NCBI RefSeq assembly: GCF_000002995.4
Contig: NW_025062476.1
Location: forward strand, 13,697,001-13,761,000
Reading direction: 5' to 3'
DNA: 64,000 bases
From: Brugia malayi
Taxonomy: Eukaryota > Nematoda > Chromadorea > Rhabditida > Onchocercidae
Below the pieces are notes generated by a model that had not been told where the DNA came from, ran no database searches, and was given only the letters and a program-made list of their open reading frames with translations. Positions 12,493 through 22,585 of this stretch are shown in pieces. The position numbers and the translations under genes are program-made. Position 1 is the stretch's first letter, and every line of letters starts with the position of its first letter.

Positions 12493-13950
12493 ATGAATAT
12501 AATTACATTATCCACCTTACTCTTAGCTTTAATTAGCAATACCGATGGTTTCATAAAGCGAAATCACTCATTTGCAATTCAAGGAAAATTTATGTGTGGT
12601 GAATACCCATTACATCGGGCAGCAATTGAACTGTGGGAAGATAATCGATCACTGTTAAAATCAATTGTATATATTTTAAGGCAAAAAAGAGGTAACAAAG
12701 TTTGTTTACTTTTTACAAATATTATATTTTACTTTTTAATAAAGCAATGAAATTGCTAATTCAAATTATTATTTTAGTGCAAAAAAAAAAAAGAGTAAAG
12801 TAAAGTAAAAGATTACTTTATTTGCTATTTGATAAAACAACAAACTTTTATTGTTTTTTTTAATTACTATTATAAATGATAAAGGACCAAATGATGTATA
12901 TATTGCACGAACAAATACAAATGAATATGGTGAATTTGCAATAAATGGAAGTTATCGAAGTGAATATCAGGTGAATCCATATATTTATGTTTATCATCGA
13001 TGTGATGCTGATAAATTACCTATCAGTAAGTCTCGACCAACGGTAAGAAAATTTCTCACTTTCTGATACAAATAGTTTCATAGTTTTCATAATTAAAAGT
13101 ACAAACATTATTTTATAAAATATTATCATTAATTTTTTCAGTTTATATACTAAAATTAAAATTGAAAAAATAAGGAAAGTTGAAAAATTAAATTCAAACT
13201 TTTCCTATCTTTATAAGATCTACAAATATTTGTTAAAATAATCAAAATTATTACCTTTCAGTTCAAATTATGGCGTACATTTGTAATAAAAGTACCAGGA
13301 AAATACATAAGTAAAGGGAACTATGCATTGCAATTATTTGATTTAGGTGTTTACAATTTACAATTTCAATTTGCAGTAAGTTTTTTTTTTCCTTTTATCA
13401 ATTTATGATAAAATCGTAGAAAGAAGAAAATTATAATGAAGTTATAAAATCAGCGAAAAAAAAAGAAAACAATTTTTTAAAATCATATAATTTTGAATTA
13501 AAATGTATATAATTGTTTGTCTAACAATAATATTTAAAGTTTATTCAGAGACTAAATATTACTTTTTTATTTTATTTAATTGATATAATTTTTTCTTTCG
13601 TACATTTCCATTTAATTAAAATCTTTTTAAGCACTCTAACAAATATTTTAGAATCATAGTGCAATAAAGTAATTTCTTGAAATTTCTTCTCATTCTTGCA
13701 ACAAATTAGATCTAAAAAAAAAATAATTTGATTATATCTGAATGTGAATGATAGTCAATTTTAGCATGAAATATTGATGAATGATAATTAATTTTAGGAT
13801 GAAATATTGATGAATAATAATTAATTTTAGGATGAAATATTATTGGAAAATTGTAATATGCGTAATGAGTTATACTATAGACGATGTGCTTACAGTATGC
13901 CATCACCGTTTCTATCTCGACTTACACATTCTGTTTTCTTCATTCATTAA
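12493..13950 (+). CDS. Transthyretin-like family protein 3, with C-terminal extension
   Basis: Exons 12493-12691, 12885-13042, 13262-13375 and 13831-13950 give 196 residues in frame. Signal peptide: MNIITLSTLLLALISNTDG. Core: IQGKFMCGEYPLHRAAIELW, NTNEYGEFAINGSY, YIYVYHRC, then TFVIKVPGKYI...QLFDLGVYNLQF. Exons 3 and 4 have exactly the same lengths as in gene 2 (114 and 120 nt). The tail again carries two cysteines (LLENC... YYRRCAYSMP), although the sequence between them has diverged. The short IARTNTN segment replaces the usual DPDDVL-type loop region. The acceptor of exon 4 is the third of three tandem copies of an acceptor-plus-exon-start unit; only this copy keeps the long frame. Confidence 0.85.
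13755..13846 (+). repeat. Triplicated 3' splice-site unit
   Basis: Three tandem copies, about 33 bp each, of AATTTTAG/GATGAAATATT sequence. The first has CATGAA after the AG. Copies 1 and 2 run into a stop within about ten codons; copy 3 begins the real last exon of TTR-like gene 3 at 13831. Confidence 0.7.
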
Positions 13951-14221
13951 GTTAATGATTTCAAATAATTTCAATTCCAGTCAAGAGAATTATCACTTTT
14001 CTTTTTTACAAATGTGTTTACACAATATATTACAATTTATTCTTTTCATTACAATTTATTCTTTTCTGATAAATATTTAAAAAAGAACATTAATAAATAT
14101 TTTTTAGAAAAAGCATAGATAAACTGTTAAAGTGTTTTGTTTCCTTTTTAAAGGTCAAATAAAAAATGGTCGAATTGAATTCATTTCGCATTCTATCTTC
14201 CCACATTCGTTTCAGTTCGTT
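13951..14221. other. Spacer between TTR-like gene 3 and minus-strand secreted gene
   Basis: AT-rich convergent spacer. A plus-strand open frame runs through 14132-14320 but has no start context or recognisable motif, and overlaps the 3' end of the minus gene. Confidence 0.4.
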
Positions 14222-15347
14222 TCAATGTATTGTTCCGGACTAAAATACATTACCTTCTTTAGTAGTGATATCTATCAGGATGCCATAAATGAGCCAAAAA
14301 GAAATTATTTGGAATGTTAAAATTTCACATTCACTTAAAATCTATCATTACGATGAAAATAATCACTTATATATATATTTACCTTATCAGTAGTAGCCTC
14401 AGGGTACCACTCATAAACCTGAAATAAACCATTTAGAGTATAAAAATTTTACAATTAAATCTATCATTACGATGAAAATAATCACTTATATATATATTTA
14501 CCTTATCAGTAGTAGCCTCAGGGTACCACTCATAAACCTGAAATAAACCATTTAGAGTATAAAAATTTTACAATTACTTAAATCTATTATTGCGGACAAA
14601 ATGGTCATTAAAATTAATAACCTTGGTTGAATCAGGAAACTACTTGATACTTTTAAAGAAATCATTGAAAAAAAAAAGAAAAGTGTTAACAGTAGTGTTA
14701 CATAAGAAGTGTTTATGCTATTAGTTGATCAAGAAGCAATCAAAATATGATATGTTTTCTTAAATTACTGTGAAATTGTTAACTTTAACTGAGAATCACT
14801 TTCCGGAATGTATGATACTTTCACTTTGATTAAATTTATCAGTACATTTTCAATGTATTACCTGTGTTGAAAAATCGTAACTGTCGTCCTGAGAATCACT
14901 TTCCGGAATGAGTGAAGATAAAGTACTATCGTCCTGAGAATCACTTTCCGGAATGAGTGAAGGGAAAGTAGTACCGTCCTGAGAATCACTTTCCGGAATG
15001 AGTGAAGGGAAAGTACTTTAAAAGAAATAATTTCGAGCATTGCTAATATGCTAATAACATCAAAACTACTAATTTTATTCAATGATTAAAAGTGGTACGA
15101 TTCCTTTTCATTAACTAATTATGGATAATAAACTGATCTGAGAATTATATGGCGCAATTGTCGCTTATATTATATTATGATTTAAATGACAAATGAGCAG
15201 GATGGTACTTCTCTATGCTGTAACTGTTTTTGGTAGTTAAGCAGAAGTGAAATGTACCGAAATATAGCTTGGAGTTTCCTTATTTTCTGCGAATGACATC
15301 GCAAACCAAAATTGAAGCATTAGCAAAATCTTCCCCCAATGTGCCAT
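14222..15347 (-). CDS. Predicted small secreted repeat protein built from phase-0 exons
   Basis: The model on the minus strand has five exons. Exon 1, 15258-15347, encodes MAHWGKILLMLQFWFAMSFA (signal peptide) then ENKETPSYIS. Exon 2, 14862-14978, carries 15-residue repeats of the type SLIPESDSQD. Exons 3a and 3b, 14502-14537 and 14383-14418, both read VYEWYPEATTDK. A last short exon at about 14222-14239 reads SGTIH plus stop. All junctions are phase 0, so exons can be added or lost without a frame shift; the total is about 98 residues. I know no family with these repeats. Alternatives: exon 2 could start upstream at 15015, but then the phase from exon 1 fails, and a second frame through the repeat is also open. 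Exon 1 and the duplicated exons are the best supported; the last exon is weak. Likely a lineage-specific secreted or surface protein (inference). Confidence 0.5.
14340..14577 (-). repeat. 119-bp tandem duplication containing a 36-nt exon
   Basis: Two nearly identical 119-bp copies (14340-14458 and 14459-14577). Each holds the exon VYEWYPEATTDK with its TTTCAG acceptor and GTAAAT donor plus flanking intron. A degenerate start of a third copy follows at about 14578. Confidence 0.85.
14889..15015 (-). repeat. 45-bp coding tandem repeat
   Basis: Units start at 14889, 14934 and 14979 on the plus strand (CTGAGAATCACTTTCCGGAA...), the third being partial. A detached fragment of the unit lies at 14789-14810. 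On the minus strand each unit encodes SLIPESDSQD-type residues and contains TTCTCAG/GAC, a usable splice acceptor. Confidence 0.85.
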
Positions 15348-18300
15348 TTGATGTGTTATTCTCTAGATGAAACTACAATTTTTAATTTCTATTTTATTTG
15401 TAAAATAGATTGAGTAAAATTTTATCTGACAATGAGTTTGACAATTAATCGAAAATTAATGAAAGTAAGAATAATAAAAAGGTAAAACCTATAACAATTT
15501 TACAACGGTTGAAAAAACGAATGAAAATGAAATGAAATGAAGTGAAATGAAATGCAATATGTAATAAGTAGACATAACCAACAAATTTTTTGGTATATGA
15601 AAAAGATAAAATTAATATAATAATTAATTTGCTTTTTATGAAAAATTCTAAATATGACAGAAATTTGATATATAATTTGGTTTTGACATAAAATACAAAA
15701 ATAAATTAGAATTTATAACATTATACAGTATCTATCATTAACTAATTTAATACAGAAATTTAAATTCATGTGAAAAAAAAAAAAATGAGTTGCAGACAAG
15801 AAAAGAATGAAATGATAGTTAGAAGAGGAGCTATTTATAGGAATTTACATAGTACTCATTAATTGATCTTTGATTACTATCAACAAGTGGATCATACTGT
15901 TTTGATTACGATTGTTTATCATTACTTTACTGTAGATGATTATCATGGCACGTCATGTCTCTCTAATTTTATTATGCAATGATTGTTATACTTCAACAAC
16001 ACAACCAATGCTTATCACTTTTTTAATCATGTAGTTAATTAATTAATCACAGTTGTTATGATTAGAAATATATTTCTGCTTTTAATTGATTATTGTATAA
16101 ATTACTGTTGGATAAGATGAAACTGTAGTAAATTACACTATCTTTTAATCTGCTCGAATGTTATATAATTATTTATTTGCATGTGATGATTATTGTATTT
16201 CGGTAAAGTTTTTTCATTTTATTTAATTTTATTTTATAAATGATTGTAGAATATATTAGTAATATATAAAATATATTAGTAGTATATGATGATTGCGTTA
16301 GTTTTTAATCTGCTCGAATATTAGGTAATTATTTATTTGTATATGATGATTATTGTGTTATTATTTATTTTTATATGATGATTATTGTGTTATTATTATT
16401 TCATCCAAATACTTTTTTATTTGTCCGCAATGATAGCTATGTAATTATTAATTTTATATTTACTGAAATATATAACAAATAATAAAATTAAAATTTGTAG
16501 TGCTAAATAGTTTCTTTCTTCTTTGTGTAATATTCAAAGTTAGCTTTAAAAATTTGTTGTAAAGTTGATTGAATTCTTTAGTTTTTTAACTAATCTTAAT
16601 CACTTAACACCAAATATGTTTAGGAATTACGAAGTGCCACAAAAGCCATAAAAATTCCTTATCATGAATGGTAAACGCTAATTCAGATCACGTAAAATTA
16701 TGATGTATAAAAAATGGGCGTTATTTTAAAAAAAAGCTTTTTGTCACCGATGTTGATTCAAATTTTCAGTGGATGAGCAGAAATTGTATCAAAAATTTTC
16801 ATAAATTGGAGTTTTATTTTCATATAATCTGCTAATCACTTTATTTATAAAAAAGAGGCCATGTGACATTATAAAAACATTTGTGTCATTGTTGAGAATT
16901 GAATAGTCAAAAAAATAATACTATCATTCAAATTTCTCGGGATACAAACAACAATTTAGCAAATGGTTGTAGTAGTTTAAAGTATCAAATGATATGTTTG
17001 ACAATATTTTTGAGAATCGAGGATTAAAAAATTTGCGACCAGAAAATCAAAAACATGAAGCATGTGTTATCTGAAAACATTTTAATTGTTATTACTAGTC
17101 TTTAATTAAGCTAAACCATTTTGAAAAATAAATTTCATACATACATTTGCAGCACCAAATTTTGATATATTAATTAAATAAAAACTAAATTAATAAAAGG
17201 CTAAAAAATGTCACTAATATCGTCATCAAATTTATTCATAGGATCAAATGAAGTGATATTTTCGGAACTCAATTTGCTAATTATAAATTCACTTCAACTA
17301 GTTCGACTGATACAGAAACAATCAAACAAATGAGAGATGTAAACGGAAAATAAATTGAAAAGAAGCTAGTTAATGAAATGATTGAAAATTCACTATCCTA
17401 TTATAATGAATCTTCCTAATGCGTTCGTTCAGTAGCGCACTTTTTGATTTTAATTATTAATTCAATTGTTTGTGTTAAATTTGAATCCATTTCTTTATGT
17501 GATCCGTTACTTGTGATTTTCACTCAGACCGATGAATTAGTATTCTTCGTACTCTCGAAGTGACAGACATTGACGATCGATTCAGACCAAAAGTGCTAAA
17601 TTATTGAAATACTAAATTTCTGAAAAAAAAAAAAATAACAACAAATTATACACTTTTTTTTGTAAGTTTATAATTTGTTATCTTTTCAAATATTTTCAAA
17701 TTTGACTCGAAATTTGATGAATCCTTAATTGTTATTGAAAGAATACTTAAATTAAAGTAAGCTTAACATAAGCTTAATAGCGTGAAATGCCTGAAAAATG
17801 AATAAGGTTATACATATATATATTCACTTTCTTATGTAATTGTGAATAAAATTAAGTACTCAATCGTAAATTTTTAATGCACACACAATTTATGTAATTA
17901 ACAAATATTTCTCAAATAATTAGCTGTTAACCATAAAGACAGCCAATAGCGTTACATTGTCATTTCAATGATACAAAAACTTTGAAATTACCTATAAAAT
18001 CTGCTAGTACAGCAAATTTTTTTTTTTTTTCTTCCATATATTTCAGCAATGTGATATGAAAGCAAACAATTGCTGATTCTTCTTGATGAGCACAGTCTGA
18101 AAGTTTTTAGTTTTATTAATAGCTGATGAATACTTTCTGTCAGTTTTAAGTGTGAAGTATTAATATATCTCAAATAATGGTCAAAATGATTTCTTTCAAG
18201 CAATAATTCCTATCTCTTAAATAACTTATAGATAAGTGATCTATCATTTATGGTTCGATATATTACTTTTTCATCTTTGAGCACTTTGAGTTACGATTAC

Positions 18301-20035
18301 GCCACCATTTTGCTGCAGTCAGACGGGTTCTGAAAATCTAATTTTATCAAAGTAGAATTCATACTGAATTTTTTGTTCCTTTTCTTTTCTGAATGCTTTG
18401 TTAATATCTGACAATAATTTTCAGCGATCAAATCTATCGATTTTTAGTATTATACCAGAAGATTCCTTGGTGAAATGCAAAATAAAATGGAGTGCGAGAT
18501 TATGTGACAGTACTATTTTGTTCAAACTTGAGCATATCCTTAATTTAACCTTTAAACTACCAAACTGTGATGCTTTATTCATAAATTTTTGCATTGGTAT
18601 TGTTGCAATGCATCATTAAATACTCTGAAATATTCTAAAAAAATCTAATGCTAATCGAAGTAACCGATACTTTTCCATTTCCTTGCTACTACAATAAGTT
18701 TCAGTTGGATTTAAAACGACTAGCAAAACCTACTTGCTTAATATAGCATACTTTACAACTGAGATTAACTTATCCTTTACTTATCCACTACAATGCTATG
18801 TATATTTCGATATTCTGCAATGTATAATCAAAGTGAAAATTTTTACTATTAAACTGTTTCATCTCTTTGTTATATAATTAAATTCGAGGAAAGATTTAGT
18901 ATTTGTTGGTGTGACAACTTCACAACGTTGACAATAGCTTCATTGTTCTTACACGATGTCACATAATATGGCACTCACACGATAATAGAAAGAAATGAAT
19001 ACCAAATTATACCGAGCAGTTCACTAAATCTTGTCACACTTTCTTGCCATTTATCGTTGTTCTTGCTGCTTCTGTACCACTTTGAGAGAGTGTTGAGAGG
19101 GAGGGAGTAGGAGCTTCTTTATTGATTGAACAATGGGTCTTACTCCTTGTATAGTTCATTTTGGCTTATAACAAAATTACAGTACTTTGAGGAAAAGAGT
19201 AAGGAGTTATCATTTATCGATAATTACTAACATATGTAATTGCATTTGATTCATAAAATTACGTTAATTACTTATAAAAGAGTAATTGTTAAACTGGAAG
19301 ACATTTAAATATATGTATTTCAATGTTGCAATTGGGACTGGTTAATAATAATAAAAATTTAACTGAACAAAAACTTTACAACTTCTTAGCTATTGAATGT
19401 TAATTGTCAGACTAAAAGATTTGAACAGTAAAATTGAGAGAAAATTACAACATATTAAGCAAAGCACATCTGTTGTTAACAGATTGTAACATTCTAAACA
19501 ATGCATAATTCAGTTAGAACTAAAAAAGTGGATGTTAGATCACTTGAAATTTGATATGAAACAAGTTTGTATTTGTCTAAGGAATAAGACAGTTTTTTAA
19601 ATAAAACAATTTTTAGTATACTTTTCTGAGATGAGACTTTTTCTTGAATGAGAATACCTTCTCTTGGATGAGAAAGAAAAACAGTTGCCCCAGGACTAAT
19701 AAGTTCATCCTGCCCATGCATATTTATTTAACCCTTCAGCTCAAATTTCCCAGCATAATGGGTTAATCGAGAGAATAACATATAACTAAGAATTTTTCAA
19801 TAACTTTAAATTACTTTTTCTATGCAAATAATTGCTGGGAAACTTATTTGACCCTGTAATTTTACCGTGAATAAAAAAATTTCTAATGCAGGTGAAAAAT
19901 TTTTTAAGAATGCATAAATAAGTCTATAAATGATTGCATATTAATGAATAAAACTGATTAGAAATTCATAAGTTTCTAAATGGAAATAATCTGAATTGAT
20001 CGTTATGAAAATGTACAAAATTCCAACATTCTTCG
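15348..20035. other. Gene-poor region
   Basis: About 4.7 kb with no gene I can assemble. It holds scattered open segments with splice-like edges (see 17201-17595) and ordinary AT-rich sequence. A GA-rich stretch lies at 19085-19110. Confidence 0.5.
17201..17595 (-). CDS. Possible terminal exons of an unidentified minus-strand gene
   Basis: The segment 17201-17276 reads KLSSENITSFDPMNKFDDDISDIF then stop, split here as KLSSENITSFDP and MNKFDDDISDIF, and follows an ATAATTAG acceptor. The segment 17530-17595 reads HFWSESIVNVCHFEST and has an ATTTAG acceptor and a TCG/GTCTGAG donor. The two do not join directly in phase, so an exon between them would be needed. The composition is less AT-biased than the surroundings, the only real support. 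No family recognised. Confidence 0.22.
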
Positions 20036-20179
20036 CTAGCAAAATTTCCTGTTACTTTTTATTTTCTGTATTTTCTTTTTGATCTTTTTCATTCTTCTAA
20101 GTTTTCCATTTCCATTACCAGCACTTTGCTTTCCTTTCCTTCTCTTGCATGCAGTTATGAATAAAAATAAAATCAACAT
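20036..20179 (-). CDS. Putative 47-residue secreted lysine/arginine-rich peptide
   Basis: Uninterrupted ATG-to-TAG frame on the minus strand. It begins MLILFLFITAC, a short hydrophobic signal-like segment, followed by a strongly basic remainder with KRRKGKQSAGNGNGKLRR and KKIKKKIQKIKSNRKFC. After a cut near residue 10-11 the mature peptide would be about 36 residues, nearly half Lys/Arg, with one or two cysteines. Such composition is seen in secreted cationic peptides, but AT-rich DNA also yields lysine-rich frames by chance. No homology recognised and no neighbouring exon shown. Treat as a candidate. Confidence 0.28.
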   Translation of the reverse strand: MLILFLFITACKRRKGKQSAGNGNGKLRRMKKIKKKIQKIKSNRKFC

Positions 20180-20347
20180 CAACCTTATAACAGCAAATAT
20201 TTTGTAAATAATTGATTTCAGAATGTCAAATATTATGAACTTTATTTTATTGTTTTACATGCAAAATGAATAATATATAATCCTGATGAAATGGAAGTGG
20301 AATTTTCATACACCAAAAAGATTTTTTATAAAGCACTAAAGAATCAT

Positions 20348-20518
20348 TTATAACTTTTTCGGCTTTTTGATAAATGCCTGATATCTGTAATGTTCACTAA
20401 CATCATTCCATACTTTTAGTATTTTTCTAGATTTGTCAGAATTTTGCTTGCTTACTTGATGAAGCCTTTTAGTGGTTGGTTTGGCTGATGCAAACAAATA
20501 GTCAATTTTTGCTCGATG
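20348..20518 (-). CDS. Coding-like fragment, unidentified, C-terminal end
   Basis: Open frame of 56 codons plus stop on the minus strand, with protein-like composition: DYLFASAKPTTKRLHQ, then RKILKVWNDVSEHYRYQAFI and KKPKKL before the stop. There is no ATG at the start of the open part. An upstream exon would have to enter through a CATCAG or CGAG acceptor around 20490-20515. It is closer to normal amino-acid use than chance frames here. Could be a last exon or a remnant of a decayed gene. Confidence 0.3.
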   Translation of the reverse strand, partial: HRAKIDYLFASAKPTTKRLHQVSKQNSDKSRKILKVWNDVSEHYRYQAFIKKPKKL

Positions 20519-20570
20519 TTATGAAGAGTATTAATTAAATAGTATCAAATTATATTACAGATAGTTCACA

Positions 20571-20696
20571 GTAGAAAAATTTCCGTTACCTTTGGTAGTG
20601 GTCATAGGTCAAGAATTATTTCAGTGTGGTGGGAATGCTATGATGAATCGATTCGAAGCTTTTGCTATTGCTAAGGAAAAAGCTGAACAGAGTTAA
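20571..20696 (+). CDS. Coding-like fragment, possible last exon
   Basis: After a TTCACAG acceptor at 20571 the plus strand reads EKFPLPLVVVIGQELFQCGG and NAMMNRFEAFAIAKEKAEQS then TAA, 42 codons including the stop. The base composition is clearly less AT-rich than the flanks. No upstream exon was found to join it and I do not recognise the family, so it may be an exon remnant. Confidence 0.3.
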   Translation, partial: VEKFPLPLVVVIGQELFQCGGNAMMNRFEAFAIAKEKAEQS

Positions 20697-20760
20697 GTAG
20701 TCAGCATTGATTTCCAACAAGAGAATTTTAGATGAATAGACAGATTTTTAAACAATGTTT

Positions 20761-21828
20761 CCCCTTTTTTTTTTTTTGATGTTCCTAATATCATTCTCGA
20801 CATTTTTATAGCACTTTGTCAATACAAATAAAATTAATTGTAATTTAGAAGTGTTTAATAATTATTTTTATTCATTAAATGAACAGTTGCTGAAATTATG
20901 AATATTTAATAAAAAAATTTTTAACCTATAGATTTCTATTTTATAGATTTAAACAAATTGTTTCAGCATACGGTGAATCTTATGTGCATTACTAAATACT
21001 ATCAACTATTCCGCTAAAAATGAATCAATCGTCTTTACAATGATAATTTTCAATCGTTTCTCATCTATCATTATTCCATAACTTTCAGGAACTATTATTT
21101 CAATTGAATTCGATATCCAAATAACATATTATCTAAGCATGTACTACTACTATTAATGGCTTGTTTAACAATCGACCATTTCTAAATATCATCAAAGATT
21201 TGACTAAATATGAAAAATGATCAAATGTAAGGCAATTCATCGCTTCAGTTATCTGAGATAAACTAATGAAGTAATTTCTTCTTCTGATTAACAATTTATG
21301 ATATTACCTATGACTGAAATTTTCATATAACAAACCTTTAATCATTAACGATCAAACATTTATTAATTTTTTAAAGCCGATTTAGTATTTTATGTCTTTA
21401 AGGAAGGCCTATCTAATGCGCTTCCACAAAGAATATTACGAACAGTTAGTTATAACATACCAATTATTCGAAGCAAACAAATTTTACGCTAAATATTAAT
21501 CATTTATTTAACCTTTTTCTTTTCCATTAAATCTTATAACAAAAGTGATAGTCATATGTTTACAACTGATAATTACATGTAAGTATCAGTTAGAAAATTT
21601 TAGGAATCATTCAAAATTAGAAAAAATTTTTTTTACTGCTCCATTTTTTCTTTTTCGCTCTTAGCCATGCTTATTACGTGAAGTAAACTACTGTGCAAAT
21701 GTTGGCCAAATGAGACAACATTAAATATGATATCGAACATAACGACAAATGAAATAAAATAAAAGAATGACGCAATGTAAAACAAACAAAATTTAATATT
21801 ATACAAAATTAAAAAGCATAAATATAAA
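20761..21828. other. Noncoding stretch, nothing recognised
   Basis: About 1.1 kb of AT-rich sequence; no exon, RNA gene or repeat that I can support. Confidence 0.5.
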
Positions 21829-22228
21829 TAGTATTAAGTAAAATTTAAGATATAAACTAACAAAAAATAATATTAAGTAAGATATAAACTAACAAAAAAT
21901 AGTATTAAGTAAAATTTAAGAATAAACTAACAAAAAATAGTATTAAGTAAAATTTAAGAATAAACTAACAAAAAATAGTATTAAGTAAAATTTAAGATAT
22001 AAACTAACAAAAAATAATATTAAGTAAGATATAAACTAACAAAAAATAGTATTAAGTAAAATTTAAGAATAAACTAACAAAAAATAGTATTAAGTAAAAT
22101 TTAAGAATAAACTAACAAAAAATAGTATTAAGTAAAATTTAAGAATAAACTAACAAAAAATAGTATTAAGTAAAATTTAAGAATAAACTAACAAAAAATA
22201 GTATTAAGTAAAATTTAAGATATAAACT
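21829..22228 (+). repeat. Minisatellite, about 36-38 bp unit
   Basis: About eleven tandem units built on TAGTATTAAGTAAAATTTAA plus GAATAAACTAACAAAAAA. Some units read GATATAAACTAAC and lack the AAATTTAA part, and the long and short variants are arranged in a recurring order, so blocks of several units have been duplicated. It ends about 360 bp upstream of the lsm-4 start. Confidence 0.9.
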
Positions 22229-22585
22229 AAGTCATCATAACACGCATAAAATACTAACAACTAAACAATAAAATCAAAGTTCATAGCAGCTCATTACTAT
22301 AATTCTTTGACCATAACCGCAATTTATTTCAGCCTTATAGGCCGATTGATATTCCACGGTTAGGACGTCAATTTATTTGCATTTCTTTGATATGATTGAT
22401 TAATTGATGAGTTCGTTAAGGTTAGTCTAATTCAATTCATTATTCATTCATTCTGTCATTTGTTTGTTTGTTTATTTATTCGTTTAATGTATTTTTGCTA
22501 ATGTTTCGCAATTTTTGTTGACAATTTGACTGACATTTCAGGATTATTTCTTCGCTGAGATTATATTGTACTTTTCCGTGCAAAT

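Noticed and set aside
13832..14080. Plus-strand frame overlapping the last exon of TTR-like gene 3
   Set aside because: Shadow frame; the spliced frame matches the sister gene's exon exactly in length.
14858..15082. Alternative minus frame through the 45-bp repeat (SLHSFRKVILRT repeats)
   Set aside because: Open only because 45 is divisible by 3 and the unit lacks stops; its phase does not fit the neighbouring exons, though it is not fully excluded.
17988..18203. Minus-strand frame of 71 codons
   Set aside because: Interrupted by a long poly(A)-encoded Lys run and no clear borders.
18398..18619. Plus-strand open frame after a TTTTCAG acceptor (SIIPEDSLVKCKIKWSARLC and following)
   Set aside because: The frame looks mildly protein-like, but no upstream exon or start was found and chance frames of this length are common here.
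19494..19721. Minus-strand frame starting MHGQDELISPGATVFLSHP
   Set aside because: The first 20 residues look coding, but the rest is Leu/Ser noise and no exon partner was found.
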